From: Acidobacteriota bacterium
Lineage (GTDB): Bacteria; Acidobacteriota; Blastocatellia; RBC074
DNA: 64,000 nucleotides
Direction: 5' to 3'
Assembly: GCA_016196035.1 (NCBI GenBank)
Contig: JACPYM010000002.1
Span: forward strand, 124,001-188,000
Both the position numbers and the translations under genes were made by a program. The notes beneath the pieces are model-generated. The model was given only the letters and a program-made list of their open reading frames with translations. It was not told the DNA's origin and did no database searches. Below are positions 1 to 11,299 of this stretch, piece by piece. The stretch's first letter is position 1, and each line of letters starts with the position of its first letter.

Positions 1-1624
1 AGGCGGGCACTTCGATGTGGCTCCAATTGAGGCGCTTTTCGCCGGTCGTCAAATAGTGTTTGAGTTCAGCGGCGGAATCGCCTTTTTCCTGCGCGGGCAA
101 AAGCAAGGTGAGCGGTTGGCCGGCCAGTTCTTCGGGCGTGTAGCCAAACACCCGTGTCATCGCCGGATTGGCAAATTGGATCGCCACCTGGTCATCCACG
201 GTAAAGATCGCTTCGGCGGCGGTCAGCGCGACATTGCGATAACGCTCTTCGCTCTCGCGCAGTTTGACCTCGATGCGGCGGCGTTCGGTGATGTCGCGGA
301 TGAAGGCGGTATAGAGCACCTGGCCTTGCTGCTTAAACTGGCTGTTCGAGATTTCGACCAATACCTCGCCGCCATCTTTGCGCACCGCCATCGTTTCCTG
401 CCGCGACTCGGCCTGCCGCAATTTGCCCGTGGTGACGGGTTGGCGTCCGGCTTCGGCTTGGCCGTGGTGCGGCAATAACAGGCTGACCGATTTACCGATC
501 AACTCTTCGGGCCGGTAACCGAAGACGCGCAACGAGGCGGAATTGACAAAGCGGATGGTGCGGTCGGCATCCATCGTCAAAATCACATCTTGCGCCGTTT
601 CAGCCAGCGCGCGGTGGCGGCCTTCGCTGTTGTGCAATTCCTGCTGAATGCGCTGCCGCTCGCTGATGTCGCGAATGACGCTCATCAGCAACAACCCGTC
701 TTCGGTGACGATGGGGCGCTGGGTAATCTCGGTCAGGAATTCGCGGCCATGCGCATCCAAGACATAAAATTCGATTTGCTGCGCGCGCTCGTCCGCATTG
801 CGCAAAATCAGCGCGTTGCGATTCTCTTCCTGGGGTTCGAGCAGAGCGCTGAGGTCGCTGAGATTAGCGTCGGCGCCGGAACTGGCGGCTGCTTCTTCGC
901 CAGTTTTTTTGCGGTAGCGTTCGGGTACCAACAACTCTACGCTTTGGCCGAGCAGGGCTTCGCGGTTGTAACCAAACAGCTTTTCGGTTTGCGAATTGAT
1001 CAGCACGATGTTGCCTTCCTGATTGGCCAGCACGATGGCATCCGGCGCAAATTCGAGCAACTCCTGAAAGCGCGTGCGCGCCGAAACCAGGCTGTCAATC
1101 AAATGCCGCTGCTGGCGCATATCGCGCGCCACGGCTAGGACGCCCGTGATTTTGTCCTGTTTGTCGTGCATCAAGGTCAGCGAGAAACTGACCGGAATCA
1201 CCGTGCCTTCAGGTGGCCGCACATCCACATCCAGCGTGACGCTGCGCCAGCCATTGGCCATTTCCATCAGCTTCCAGGGCGTCGCCGGAAGTTCTTCGTT
1301 GTTGCAAACGACCGAGAGCAGACGGCCCAAAATGGCTTCTTCGCTGCACCCCAACAGCGCTGCCGCCGCCGGGTTGGCGCGCACGACGCGGCCCGCGCGG
1401 TCGGTCAGGAATAACGCCTCCGACATCGAAGAGATGATCTGTTGCACCAGATCGCGCGTCTCGGCGATTTCGGAAGCGCGCCGCTCCAATTCAAATTGCG
1501 CATTGGTCAGTTCGGCATACGCGCTTTGCAGATTGGCGAACATATCCGGCCAAGCCGTCTCTTGTTGCAGCTTGTCCTGAATTTCAGTCTCGTTGTTTTT
1601 GAATTTCCAACTGGGCAATCGCAT
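1..1624 (-). CDS. Multi-PAS sensor protein, C-terminus outside the window
   Basis: The reading frame runs open to the left edge, giving about 541 visible residues. It starts at ATG 1624, preceded by a strong GAGGAGG ribosome site. After a Glu/Gln-rich, probably coiled-coil N-terminus (about residues 1-60) there are four successive PAS-like domains (roughly 60-170, 175-310, 320-440 and 445-541). Each has the typical pattern of the family, for example FAPDAIVLANQEG followed by GYNREALLGQ, and VNSASLRVFGYRPEEL followed by a YTAFIRDITERR exit segment. No membrane segment is seen, so it is probably cytoplasmic. PAS chains like this usually end in a histidine kinase or GGDEF output domain. The output lies outside the window, so kinase activity is inferred only. 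Confidence 0.85.
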   Translation of the reverse strand, partial: MRLPSWKFKNNETEIQDKLQQETAWPDMFANLQSAYAELTNAQFELERRASEIAETRDLVQQIISSMSEALFLTDRAGRVVRANPAAAALLGCSEEAILGRLLSVVCNNEELPATPWKLMEMANGWRSVTLDVDVRPPEGTVIPVSFSLTLMHDKQDKITGVLAVARDMRQQRHLIDSLVSARTRFQELLEFAPDAIVLANQEGNIVLINSQTEKLFGYNREALLGQSVELLVPERYRKKTGEEAAASSGADANLSDLSALLEPQEENRNALILRNADERAQQIEFYVLDAHGREFLTEITQRPIVTEDGLLLMSVIRDISERQRIQQELHNSEGRHRALAETAQDVILTMDADRTIRFVNSASLRVFGYRPEELIGKSVSLLLPHHGQAEAGRQPVTTGKLRQAESRQETMAVRKDGGEVLVEISNSQFKQQGQVLYTAFIRDITERRRIEVKLRESEERYRNVALTAAEAIFTVDDQVAIQFANPAMTRVFGYTPEELAGQPLTLLLPAQEKGDSAAELKHYLTTGEKRLNWSHIEVPA

Positions 1625-1639
1625 GGGCAACCTCCTCAA

Positions 1640-1895
1640 AGAAGATGCTGGATGTTAGATGCTAGATGCTAGAGCGGATGCTAGATACTAGACACGGAAG
1701 CGGGATGCCGGAAGCGGGATGCCGGAAGCGGGATGCCGGATGCCGGATGCCGGATACCGGATGCCGGATGCGGATGCCGGATGCCGGATGCCGGATGCGG
1801 ATGCCGGATGCGGATGCCGGATGCCGGATACGGAGGAAACCTGAGTTCTCCGCCATGAGCCTCTTCCTAGCATCTAGCATCTAGCATCTAGCATC
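1640..1895. repeat. Tandem GGATGCC array flanked by inverted GATGCTA repeats
   Basis: A low-complexity block fills the gap between two minus-strand genes. The centre (about 1693-1832) starts with three copies of a 14-mer containing GGAAGCGGGATGCC, then runs as 7-mer GGATGCC and 6-mer GGATGC units. The left flank carries direct GATGCTA repeats (1642-1683). The right flank carries their reverse complement (1868-1895), so the whole block can fold on itself. Short ORFs across it are repeat translations and are not genes. The right flank abuts the stop codon of the hydrogenase-like large subunit. Confidence 0.9.
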
Positions 1896-1899
1896 TTTT

Positions 1900-3756
1900 T
1901 TACGGATCAAAACTGCGGATCGTCCGCATTAAGTCAATGCCGGTAAATTCGTCCGGTTCGGTGAACTCTTCCAGGATGGGCGTATTCAGCAAGGCCGCTT
2001 CGATGGCGCCCAGCGCGCTGTAACAATCGCGCGGCGACGCCAGCCAATTTTGCGGCGTGCTCAGTTGGTAGTTAAGCAACTTGCCCTCAGCAATCAATAG
2101 ATGATGCAAGGCGGGGCCGCGTCCGCTTTCCCAAAAACCCACACCCATCGCCGCTTTTGGCACGTGGTAACGCACAGAAAGTTCGTGCTTGCCGGGGCGG
2201 CGCAAGTAATCGAACCCCTGCAATAACATTTCAAAGGCCGCCATCGCGGTGTAAGCCGTTTGCGCGGCGCGTGCGCGCACGCGCTCCAATGTGTTGGGTT
2301 GCGCCGGAAGCTGCCAGCAAAATTTGAAGGCCGGCAGTTGAAATTTCGGCAATTCGATTTCCAGCCCCTGCTGCGTCACCTGGATAAATTCACTGGTCAG
2401 CCGGTCGGCCAAGGCCGTGATCCACAATTGCGCCAAGGCGCCGGTTTCGACGGTTTCGCGATCCCAACGCGGCGCGGTCAACCAGGAATAACGCCCCAGC
2501 CAGGCGCGCGTCGCCGGTTGCGGCAGGGTCTGTTTGTTCCAGGGATGATAGGGCGACAACGGCGCGCCCGCCGGGTCTGCGTCACAATAATCGCCCGCCC
2601 AGGGCTGGTAATAAGAGTGCTCGACAAACTCCTCCACGCCCAGGTTGAGTTCGGCCAGCCGCGTCGTCCGTAACGCGCCACCGATGACAACGCCAGGCGT
2701 CAGCCAACGGTGTTCGCCCCAGGCGCTACAATTTTCATAACTGGCGTCGTAATGCTGCGGGTTATCCCACAGCCCGGCGCTCAGCAAGTTGGCCCGCGTC
2801 TGGCCCAGACGCTTGAAGCGCGGTTCGCTTTCGAGCAGGAAATTGATGAGGTCATTCCACAGCGCCAGCACGCGCTTGGCAAAATCCACCAATTGATTCA
2901 GCCGGCCTAGCACCTGCGTGAACAGCTCTTTGTCCGCCACAATCCCGATGCCACCCGGATACAGCGTGGTCGGATGCGGGTATTTGCCGAACAGAATGGC
3001 CGTCAGTTCGCGCGCCGTGCGCAGCAATTGCCAGGCCTCGCTGTGCAAATGCCCTTGCAGGCGATTCAAGCCCAGCATAATGCTGGCAATCGTGGGCATC
3101 CCGTGCAGCAGCGCGCCGGGCGCAGCCGACTGCTGAGCCTTGCGCCAGAGCGCCGGATTCGTGCGGCTCATCACGGCCTCTGAATAGTCCGGCCCCGATA
3201 GCATGAAAAGGCTGTAGAGGTTATTGGCGATCAGTTCGGCGCTTTGCCCCAGATTGCGCAGCAGCACCACCAGCGGCGGCGGCACTACGCCGTAAGCCAT
3301 CTCCAACGCCATGATTGAGGCAATCGTTTGCGCGCCGCTGTCACGCCCACAGGCCCGGCTCGCAAAATGCGGCGCATCGGAAGGGTGACGCTGCAACAGC
3401 AGCGGTTCGTATTCGCGCAACAAGTTCATGCTCAGCCGCGCATCCCAGACTTTGCGCTGCACCAGATCAACCACGCTGTAAAGACCCAATCCGCCGCTGG
3501 TTTGCGTCAGCGTAGAAACTTCAAAGGTCTGCACTTCCTGTTTTTGACGAAGTTCCTGAATCACCTGCGCCCGCAGCCGCGCCTGTTCGCGCCGCTCAGC
3601 GCCGTTGGCCACCACGAATGGTTCCGGCCACACGCCTTCGCAAAGCGAGAAACCGCCCTCAGCCGCACTGCGAATGGGCAAGTTGTCGAAGCGCAGCTCA
3701 GACGCCAACCCGCTTACCGTTCCTGCTTTGGTTAGCACTGCTTCGTGAAAACCCAA
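1900..3756 (-). CDS. [NiFe]-hydrogenase-like large subunit with degenerate active site
   Basis: The 618-residue protein has the overall architecture of nickel-dependent hydrogenase large subunits and is encoded 95 bp after a small-subunit gene. In the family, nickel is held by RxCGxCxxxH near the N-terminus and DPCxxCxxH at the C-terminus. Here the first motif reads RACGRDSGAQ: Cys136 is kept, but the second Cys is Asp139 and the His is Gln143. The C-terminus stops at SFDP, exactly before the second cysteine pair. Three of four nickel cysteines are therefore absent and H2 turnover is unlikely. The start is TTG 3756 behind a GGGGGAAGAC site. No maturation genes are seen nearby. It may be a non-catalytic paralogue or a decaying gene. 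Confidence 0.75.
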   Translation of the reverse strand: MGFHEAVLTKAGTVSGLASELRFDNLPIRSAAEGGFSLCEGVWPEPFVVANGAERREQARLRAQVIQELRQKQEVQTFEVSTLTQTSGGLGLYSVVDLVQRKVWDARLSMNLLREYEPLLLQRHPSDAPHFASRACGRDSGAQTIASIMALEMAYGVVPPPLVVLLRNLGQSAELIANNLYSLFMLSGPDYSEAVMSRTNPALWRKAQQSAAPGALLHGMPTIASIMLGLNRLQGHLHSEAWQLLRTARELTAILFGKYPHPTTLYPGGIGIVADKELFTQVLGRLNQLVDFAKRVLALWNDLINFLLESEPRFKRLGQTRANLLSAGLWDNPQHYDASYENCSAWGEHRWLTPGVVIGGALRTTRLAELNLGVEEFVEHSYYQPWAGDYCDADPAGAPLSPYHPWNKQTLPQPATRAWLGRYSWLTAPRWDRETVETGALAQLWITALADRLTSEFIQVTQQGLEIELPKFQLPAFKFCWQLPAQPNTLERVRARAAQTAYTAMAAFEMLLQGFDYLRRPGKHELSVRYHVPKAAMGVGFWESGRGPALHHLLIAEGKLLNYQLSTPQNWLASPRDCYSALGAIEAALLNTPILEEFTEPDEFTGIDLMRTIRSFDP

Positions 3757-3851
3757 GTCTTCCCCCTGTCCCTACTGGTCGGAAGCCGCGCCGAAGCGCT
3801 CGCTTGATGAATGGAGGCCTGCTGTTGTTTACAGCCAGGCCCCGTCAGGCG

Positions 3852-4787
3852 CTACGCCGCCACTACGTCAGGCCGCGCGAACGGCAAAGAATGGTCGGCA
3901 AAATTGCGCTCGGTGCAGGCAATGCAAGCGCCGCCCACCCGCGTGCAACCACCCAAACCGCGCATCCAGCCCTGGTCTGGCACCGGGCACGCCGCTTTGG
4001 CCGGACGCACCGCGTCGTAGGGCACATCCGGGGGATAATCGGCGCGCGGCGGCAGCGGATAGGTCGTTTTGTTGAATAACCAGCGGGGTCGGTGGTGCTC
4101 ATCCAATTCAAGCGGCACCAGATGCGCCAAGTGCAAAAAGACGTACAGCAGCGTTTCCACCATCCACTCGCCAACAGGGGCACAACCCGGCAGGTGCACG
4201 ACCGGCAAATCGCCCCGGCTGCGAAACTGCTTGCCCAAAACGTCGTCAATGCCTTTGACCGCGCCGCCCGGTACCGTCTCTGACGACAGCGCGGCAGGCA
4301 GCCCGCCGAAACTGGCGCAACTGCCCACGGCCAGCACGGCCTCGGCGCGCGGGGCCAGCAATTGCAACCACCCCGCCGTCGTCATCGGCTGGCCCGTGCG
4401 ATCAACGCCAATTTGCGCAAAGCTCCCGTTCAATCCAGCGGGTTCTTCGTGCAAGGCTCCATCCAAGACCAAGAGAAACGGTTGCAATTCGCCGCTCGAC
4501 GCACGCCGCAAGAGCGTTTCGTAGCTCTCGCCCGGCTTCCAGTAATTTTCATAAACGGGCAGCAGCGACCCCGTTGACCGGGATGGATTTTTCATTTGGG
4601 AGAAGTAGTGCGGGCCGAATTGCGGATGAATCAGCGCGAGCCGCGGCGCGTCCGGGAGGTTGCCGAGGAGCAAATCTTCCAGGCTGGGTTCCGCCGCACC
4701 CAATAATGCTTGGGTACAGCCGTCGCAACCCGCACCTGAAAGCCAAATCAGCCAAGCCGTTTCAGAAAAGCCATTCCCTTGTCTCAT
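3852..4787 (-). CDS. [NiFe]-hydrogenase-type small subunit (iron-sulfur protein)
   Basis: The 311-residue protein belongs to the hydrogenase small-subunit family, which passes electrons through Fe-S clusters. Proximal-cluster ligands are complete: GAGCDGC (Cys21, Cys24), GSCASFGG (Cys157) and LPGCAPVGEW (Cys202). A C-terminal group (Cys267, Cys281, Cys288, Cys291) could hold a second cluster. The usual distal-cluster His/Cys set around NKTTYPLPP is not visible, so the electron path looks short. No Tat signal or C-terminal anchor is present, which suggests a cytoplasmic protein. ATG 4787 is preferred, with AGGTGA upstream. A TTG at 4847 would extend it by 20 unconserved residues. It is the first gene of a pair with the degenerate large subunit. 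Confidence 0.85.
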   Translation of the reverse strand: MRQGNGFSETAWLIWLSGAGCDGCTQALLGAAEPSLEDLLLGNLPDAPRLALIHPQFGPHYFSQMKNPSRSTGSLLPVYENYWKPGESYETLLRRASSGELQPFLLVLDGALHEEPAGLNGSFAQIGVDRTGQPMTTAGWLQLLAPRAEAVLAVGSCASFGGLPAALSSETVPGGAVKGIDDVLGKQFRSRGDLPVVHLPGCAPVGEWMVETLLYVFLHLAHLVPLELDEHHRPRWLFNKTTYPLPPRADYPPDVPYDAVRPAKAACPVPDQGWMRGLGGCTRVGGACIACTERNFADHSLPFARPDVVAA

Positions 4788-5318
4788 ACCACCGTCACCT
4801 TGTTCGCAGCCACTATCGGCGTTGAACGAATCCAGAAGCAGGCCCAAACGCTGGCTAACCCACTGGCCAGAATACCTGCACGCCCTTACTTTGGAGAATT
4901 GCCGACGAGAATTGCCGGCGCAGCCCGGGAAAGTCGGGCGCGATTATAGTCCGGTCATTTCCGGCGTGGCAACTTAAACTTTTGCCGCGACTTACTCTTT
5001 GTACAGCGGACGGCCAGTTCGCTGTCGGGCGGGGCACAACGAACGCTGACCGAAATGATAATCTCCCTGCCATGTTCTGAATTGCGCGCCCCCAGCGGAC
5101 TGGCCGTCCGCTGTACAACCCCAATTTGACTGAACTTCCGATTTCATGTCTCATGCAAGTTACGGATTGAGGCGCAGACCTCAACATAGGCACAACGCTA
5201 AACAACATTCCAATCGGGACAGCAAGCAAGGCATAAACGTGGCATCGCACACGGCTTTTGACCCAACACCGAGGTGCGCAAAGGTTCGACGGCTAATCCG
5301 CTGGGCAGGCTTTGCATT
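4788..5318. repeat. Divergent intergenic region with a long inverted repeat
   Basis: About 530 bp separate the minus-strand hydrogenase-like pair from the plus-strand lipid locus and should hold both promoters. The clearest structure is an inverted repeat at 4999-5118. Its arms of about 20 bp read TTGTACAGCGGACGGCCAGT and its near-complement, separated by about 75 bp. I see no convincing promoter consensus and no gene. Confidence 0.7.
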
Positions 5319-7748
<2,430 letters not shown>

Positions 7749-7815
7749 GTGCCGTTTGCCGGGAAGCCAACATTGCGCTGAATAAGCACCAAGGCAAAAT
7801 GACTGGGGCAAAACG

Positions 7816-8061
7816 ATGCCAACGATTAAACGTAGTGGCTCTTACCGGTTCTACTTCTTCAGTCACGAACCCAATGAGCCGCCGCATATTCACATTGACC
7901 GTGACGACCTATCGGCTAAGTTCTGGCTGCAACCGGTCAGCTTGGCTCGCAATTTCGGATTCACTGCGCGCGAGTTGAACAAGTTGCAAGCACTCGTCAC
8001 TCTTAATCAAACTGAATTTTTGGAGGCTTGGAATGGGTATTTTAGCGCTGGCGGCGGATGA
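7816..8061 (+). CDS. DUF4160 protein, likely one half of a toxin-antitoxin pair
   Basis: This 81-residue protein matches DUF4160: YRFYFFSHEPNEPPHIHIDRD near the N-terminus, with the family's conserved EPPHIHI box, then helix-rich sequence. The length is normal for the family. Its last 29 bp overlap the next gene, which encodes DUF2442. That overlapping arrangement is the usual genetic context of this pair and suggests a type II toxin-antitoxin-like module. Function has not been settled for most members. It sits between the two reductase genes of the acyl locus and seems unrelated to their chemistry. Confidence 0.8.
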   Translation: MPTIKRSGSYRFYFFSHEPNEPPHIHIDRDDLSAKFWLQPVSLARNFGFTARELNKLQALVTLNQTEFLEAWNGYFSAGGG

Positions 8062-8305
8062 ACGCGTGGTGAACGTTTCCTTCACCAAAAATGAAATAAG
8101 TGTGCGGTTGCGGGATGGCCGCACTATCACAGTGCCGCTCGTTTGGTATCCGCGTTTACTGCAAGCAACGGTTGCTCAGCGCAAGAATTGGCAGCCTTGC
8201 GCGGGCGGCTACGGCATTCATTGGCCTGACATTGATGAGGATTTGAGCGTGGAAGGACTTTTGCGCGGCGCACCGGCTCCGCACGGGACGCTAACCACCG
8301 CCTGA
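8033..8305 (+). CDS. DUF2442 protein, partner of the DUF4160 protein
   Basis: This 90-residue protein fits DUF2442: a strand-rich start (VSFTKNEISVRLRDGRTI), then VPLVWYPRLLQAT, and the closing IHWPDIDEDLSVEGLLRG, which is diagnostic of the family. It overlaps the upstream DUF4160 gene by 29 bp, indicating translational coupling. TGGAGGCTTGG just before the ATG supplies a ribosome site inside the preceding gene. It is the likely antitoxin or regulatory member of the pair, by gene order and family habit rather than direct evidence. Confidence 0.82.
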   Translation: MGILALAADERVVNVSFTKNEISVRLRDGRTITVPLVWYPRLLQATVAQRKNWQPCAGGYGIHWPDIDEDLSVEGLLRGAPAPHGTLTTA

Positions 8306-8311
8306 ATAGCT

Positions 8312-9469
8312 ATGGCAATTTTCCTGACCGGCTCGACCGGTTACGTAGGCGCGCACGTGGCGGCGCTCCTGCTTGAACAACACCCGGATCACCTCAACCT
8401 GCTGGTGCGTGCCAAAGACGTGCGCGCGGCTGAGCAGCGGCTGTGGCAATCATTGCAACTGCACCTGGATTTCCCGCGCTTTCACGAATACCTGCAAACG
8501 CGCATCAGCATTTTTTGCGGCGACCTGACCAGCACGCAGTTCGGCTTGAATGACGCCGATTACGAGCGGCTGGTCAGCACGACCGATTCGATCATCCATT
8601 GCGCCGCCTCGCTCAACCGCAAGAGCGAAAAGGTCTGCCTCAACACCAACCTGCGCGGCACGCTCGAAGTGCTCAAGCTAGCCCGCGCCGCCCAAGACCA
8701 GCACGGCCTGCGCCGCTTCAGCGATGTCTCGACCGTCGCCGTTGCCGGTCACCGCAGCAACGAAGCCGTCGGCGAAGACGAATCCATTGACTGGAACCGT
8801 AGCGATTACGACCCGTATGCGCGCACCAAAAAGTTTTGCGAACACATGGTCAACGAATTGCTGCCCGATGTGCCGCACACGGTCTTCCGGCCCAGCATCA
8901 TCCTCGGTGATTCACGTCGCGCCGAGACAACGCAATTCGACATGGTGCGCTCGTTCGTCTTTCTGGCGGGCTTGCCGGTGCTGCCCTTTCGCCCGACGGA
9001 CAAGATAGACATCGTCAACGTAGATTTCGTCGCCGAATCCATCGTCACGATTCACCAGAAAGAAAAGCCGCTGCACAACATCTATCACCTGTCATCCGGC
9101 ACCGGCTCACAGACGTTCAAAGAACTGACCGATGCCCTTTCGCAAGCGCGCGGCAAAGGCGGGCCGATTTACTTGCCCGCGCTCGAAAAGCCGTTCGCGA
9201 GTGTGAACAATTGGCTGGCCGACAACATGCGCGGCAATGCCATCGGGTTTGGCGCGACCTTGTTGAAGGTGTTTATTCCGTATCTGGTTTGGAACACGGT
9301 CTTCGACAACACGCGCATCTGCCGTGAGACAGACAAACAACCTGCGCCGTTTTCGGCGTATAGCTATCCCTTGCTGAAGTTCAGCAAGGCGGGCAATTTC
9401 ACGTATCCGTACAAGGAGTGGCCGCACAATGTTGGACAAGCTGCCAGCTTGTCCGCAAGCGTGGCCTAA
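8312..9469 (+). CDS. Thioester-reductase-like extended SDR
   Basis: This 385-residue extended SDR has the nucleotide-binding GSTGYVG at residues 7-13, the IHCAASLN segment, and the catalytic YARTK, followed by VFRPSIILG. It resembles the thioester-reductase/NAD-epimerase group that reduces carrier-bound or CoA-bound acyl chains. It begins 6 bp after the DUF2442 stop and is the second reductase of this locus. The last residues ([11 protein letters not shown]) are encoded by an intergenic palindrome (9434-9454), so the original stop probably lay upstream and the tail was gained by repeat insertion. The substrate is unknown. Confidence 0.82.
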   Translation: MAIFLTGSTGYVGAHVAALLLEQHPDHLNLLVRAKDVRAAEQRLWQSLQLHLDFPRFHEYLQTRISIFCGDLTSTQFGLNDADYERLVSTTDSIIHCAASLNRKSEKVCLNTNLRGTLEVLKLARAAQDQHGLRRFSDVSTVAVAGHRSNEAVGEDESIDWNRSDYDPYARTKKFCEHMVNELLPDVPHTVFRPSIILGDSRRAETTQFDMVRSFVFLAGLPVLPFRPTDKIDIVNVDFVAESIVTIHQKEKPLHNIYHLSSGTGSQTFKELTDALSQARGKGGPIYLPALEKPFASVNNWLADNMRGNAIGFGATLLKVFIPYLVWNTVFDNTRICRETDKQPAPFSAYSYPLLKFSKAGNFTYPYKEWPHNVGQAASLSASVA

Positions 9470-9553
9470 GACGCATCACGCGAGGCGGAACTCCCGGCCT
9501 CAGGTTCCAGCGATTAGCTGAATCGCCGGAACCTGAGCAAGCTGGCAGCTTGC
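9434..9553. repeat. Composite palindrome of the GACAAGCTGGCAGCTTGTC family
   Basis: Two copies of a roughly 20-bp self-complementary unit lie in opposite halves: GGACAAGCTGCCAGCTTGTCC at 9434-9454 and GCAAGCTGGCAGCTTGC at 9537-9553. They flank an unrelated stem whose arms are CAGGTTCCAGCGATT and AATCGCCGGAACCTG (9501-9535). The first copy lies inside the 3' end of the SDR gene. Related copies occur at 26059 and at 43753/43811. Confidence 0.88.
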
Positions 9554-9572
9554 CCGACACCGGACATCAACT

Positions 9573-10985
9573 ATGAGCATGGACATCGCTCTCGAAGCCT
9601 GGGTCGCAGGCATCATCGAGTGGTCAAAATTGAAATGGATGCTGGGCGCGGGCCATCGCTGGCAACCTGGCGACAAGCTGAAGCTGCTCTTTGCTGGCTA
9701 TAACGGCACGCGCAACACCGGCTCCGACGTGCGCGTTGAAGAGATGATCCGCCAGATTCGCCACGTGATTGGCGCGGACAAGTGCGAGTTGAGCGTGCTC
9801 ACGCAGGACTTCAACCTGACCGCAGGCTATTTCAAAGACACGCGGCAGGTCTTGCTGCCGCAGATTTTCCCGCCGATGCTGGCGCGCGAAATCCCCAATT
9901 TCGACGGCGTCGTGGCGTGCGAAGGCTCGATGTTCAAGAGCAAATTCGCCAACGCGCTGACGACGATGATGGCGGGCAGTTTGGGCATTGCCGCCGCGCA
10001 AAACAAAATCAGCATCGGGTATGGTGCCGAAGCAGGTCACATGGATTCGCATCTGGCGAAGTTCGTCGCGCGTTACTGCCGCGATTCGCTGATCATCACG
10101 CGCAATCCCGAATCGCAGGAAGTACTGGGCAAACTGGGCGTCTCCACTGAACTGGGCGCGGATACGGCGTGGACATTTGAATCGTTGCCGCTGACTTACG
10201 GCGAAGCTGAATTGCGCAAGCACGGCTGGGACGGCGTGACGCCCGTGCTGGTCGTTTGCCCGGTCAATCCCTATTGCTGGCCGGTGCGCGCTTCGGTAGC
10301 GAAATTTGTCAGCAACAAACTGACCGGCGCGCACCAAGACAGTCACTACCGTTCGATTTATTTCCACGAAGAAGGGCCGGAAGTTGAGCGCAAGTTTGAA
10401 CGCTACCTGACCGCGCTGGCGAACGCGGTGGCGCTCTTCCGCCGCGACAACAACGTCTTCGTCGTGCTGGCCGCGACTGAGAAACTGGACACCGAGGCCT
10501 GCCACAAGATCAGCGCGAGGTTGGGCCAGGTGCCGGTGTTCTCTTCGGCGAATTACAACATGTACGAACTGGTCAGCATCCTGCGCAGTTGCCAAATGAT
10601 GGTATCGTCGCGCTTCCACGGCATCGTGACGTGCATGGAAGCGGGCGTCCTTTCGGCGGGCGTGACGATTGATGAACGCATCCGCAACCTGATGACCGAA
10701 CGCGGCCAGCCGGATTTGCTGTTGACCGTAGACGATCCTGACCTTGAAGAGCGCCTGCTCGTTATCCTGGGCAAACTCAGCAAAGAAGGCGAAGCGATCC
10801 GCGACGGCATTTACAAAACGGTAGCGAAGAATTTGAAGGTGATGGCGCGCATGGGCGTGTACTTTGAAGAGCACCTGCAACGCCGCTATCCTGAATTCCC
10901 GATTCGGCAGGGCGTGCATTCGTGGGAAGAGTATTTGCCGCCGTTGGGTGTAAACTTGCGCAAGTTGCTAGAAACCTACGAATAA
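9573..10985 (+). CDS. Polysaccharide pyruvyl transferase family protein
   Basis: This 470-residue protein resembles the polysaccharide pyruvyl transferase family (COG2327). The N-terminal segment KLLFAGYNGTRNTGSDVRVEEM is the typical GYxGxxNxGD-like opening, and the C-terminal half contains YNMYELVSILRSCQMMVSSRFHGI, the conserved SxRxHG motif. Family members transfer pyruvate from PEP to sugars, giving ketal groups on cell-surface glycans. Some homologues have been co-opted into other pathways. Here it lies between an acyl reductase and an acyl ligase gene, so a lipid-linked glycan or modified lipid head group is possible, by inference. No membrane segment or signal peptide is visible. Confidence 0.78.
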   Translation: MSMDIALEAWVAGIIEWSKLKWMLGAGHRWQPGDKLKLLFAGYNGTRNTGSDVRVEEMIRQIRHVIGADKCELSVLTQDFNLTAGYFKDTRQVLLPQIFPPMLAREIPNFDGVVACEGSMFKSKFANALTTMMAGSLGIAAAQNKISIGYGAEAGHMDSHLAKFVARYCRDSLIITRNPESQEVLGKLGVSTELGADTAWTFESLPLTYGEAELRKHGWDGVTPVLVVCPVNPYCWPVRASVAKFVSNKLTGAHQDSHYRSIYFHEEGPEVERKFERYLTALANAVALFRRDNNVFVVLAATEKLDTEACHKISARLGQVPVFSSANYNMYELVSILRSCQMMVSSRFHGIVTCMEAGVLSAGVTIDERIRNLMTERGQPDLLLTVDDPDLEERLLVILGKLSKEGEAIRDGIYKTVAKNLKVMARMGVYFEEHLQRRYPEFPIRQGVHSWEEYLPPLGVNLRKLLETYE

Positions 10986-10996
10986 GAGGGATGCCA

Positions 10997-11299
10997 ATGA
11001 GTGTAATCTTTGGCTTGCGTGGTAACGAGTTTGAATGGGATGAAACCAAAGCATTCAGCAACGAAGAAAAGCACCAGGTGTCTTTTGAGACAGCCTGTGA
11101 AGTGTTCTTCGATCCATTAGCGCGTTATGGCGACGCTTCGGTGGAACACGAGCGGCGTGAGTTCGTGCTCGGATGCACCTTTGAGCATGACGTGTTATTG
11201 GCGGTTTATGTTGAGCGTGGCTATCGCACGCGCATCATCACTGCGCGAGCAGCAACGCGCGCGGAAAGGAAGCGATACTATGAATCAAACCGAGACTGA
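10997..11299 (+). CDS. brnT: BrnT-family RNase toxin
   Basis: This 100-residue protein matches BrnT, a RelE-fold RNase toxin. It has FEWDETKAFSNEEKHQVSFE near the start, then EVFFDP, and closes with [18 protein letters not shown]. The Arg/His/Lys-rich end carries the likely catalytic side chains. ATG 10997 is preferred because AGAGGG lies six bases upstream. ATG 10991 is in frame but abuts that site. Its 3' end overlaps the next gene by 20 bp, as expected for a toxin-antitoxin operon. Confidence 0.87.
   Translation: MSVIFGLRGNEFEWDETKAFSNEEKHQVSFETACEVFFDPLARYGDASVEHERREFVLGCTFEHDVLLAVYVERGYRTRIITARAATRAERKRYYESNRD

Noticed and set aside
17-1672. Several plus-strand frames opposite the PAS protein
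   Set aside because: The minus strand encodes four PAS domains with a good ribosome site. The plus-strand frames are shadows.
1662-1884. 72-codon frames on both strands across the GGATGCC array
   Set aside because: They are translations of tandem repeats and carry no independent support.
1640-1895. CRISPR array
   Set aside because: The repeats are 6, 7 or 14 bp tandem units without unique spacers, and no cas gene is present.
9624-10919. 431-codon open frame antisense to the pyruvyl-transferase-family gene
   Set aside because: The sense strand has clear family motifs. The antisense product is His/Arg/Gln-rich low-complexity sequence, typical of a shadow frame in GC-rich DNA.
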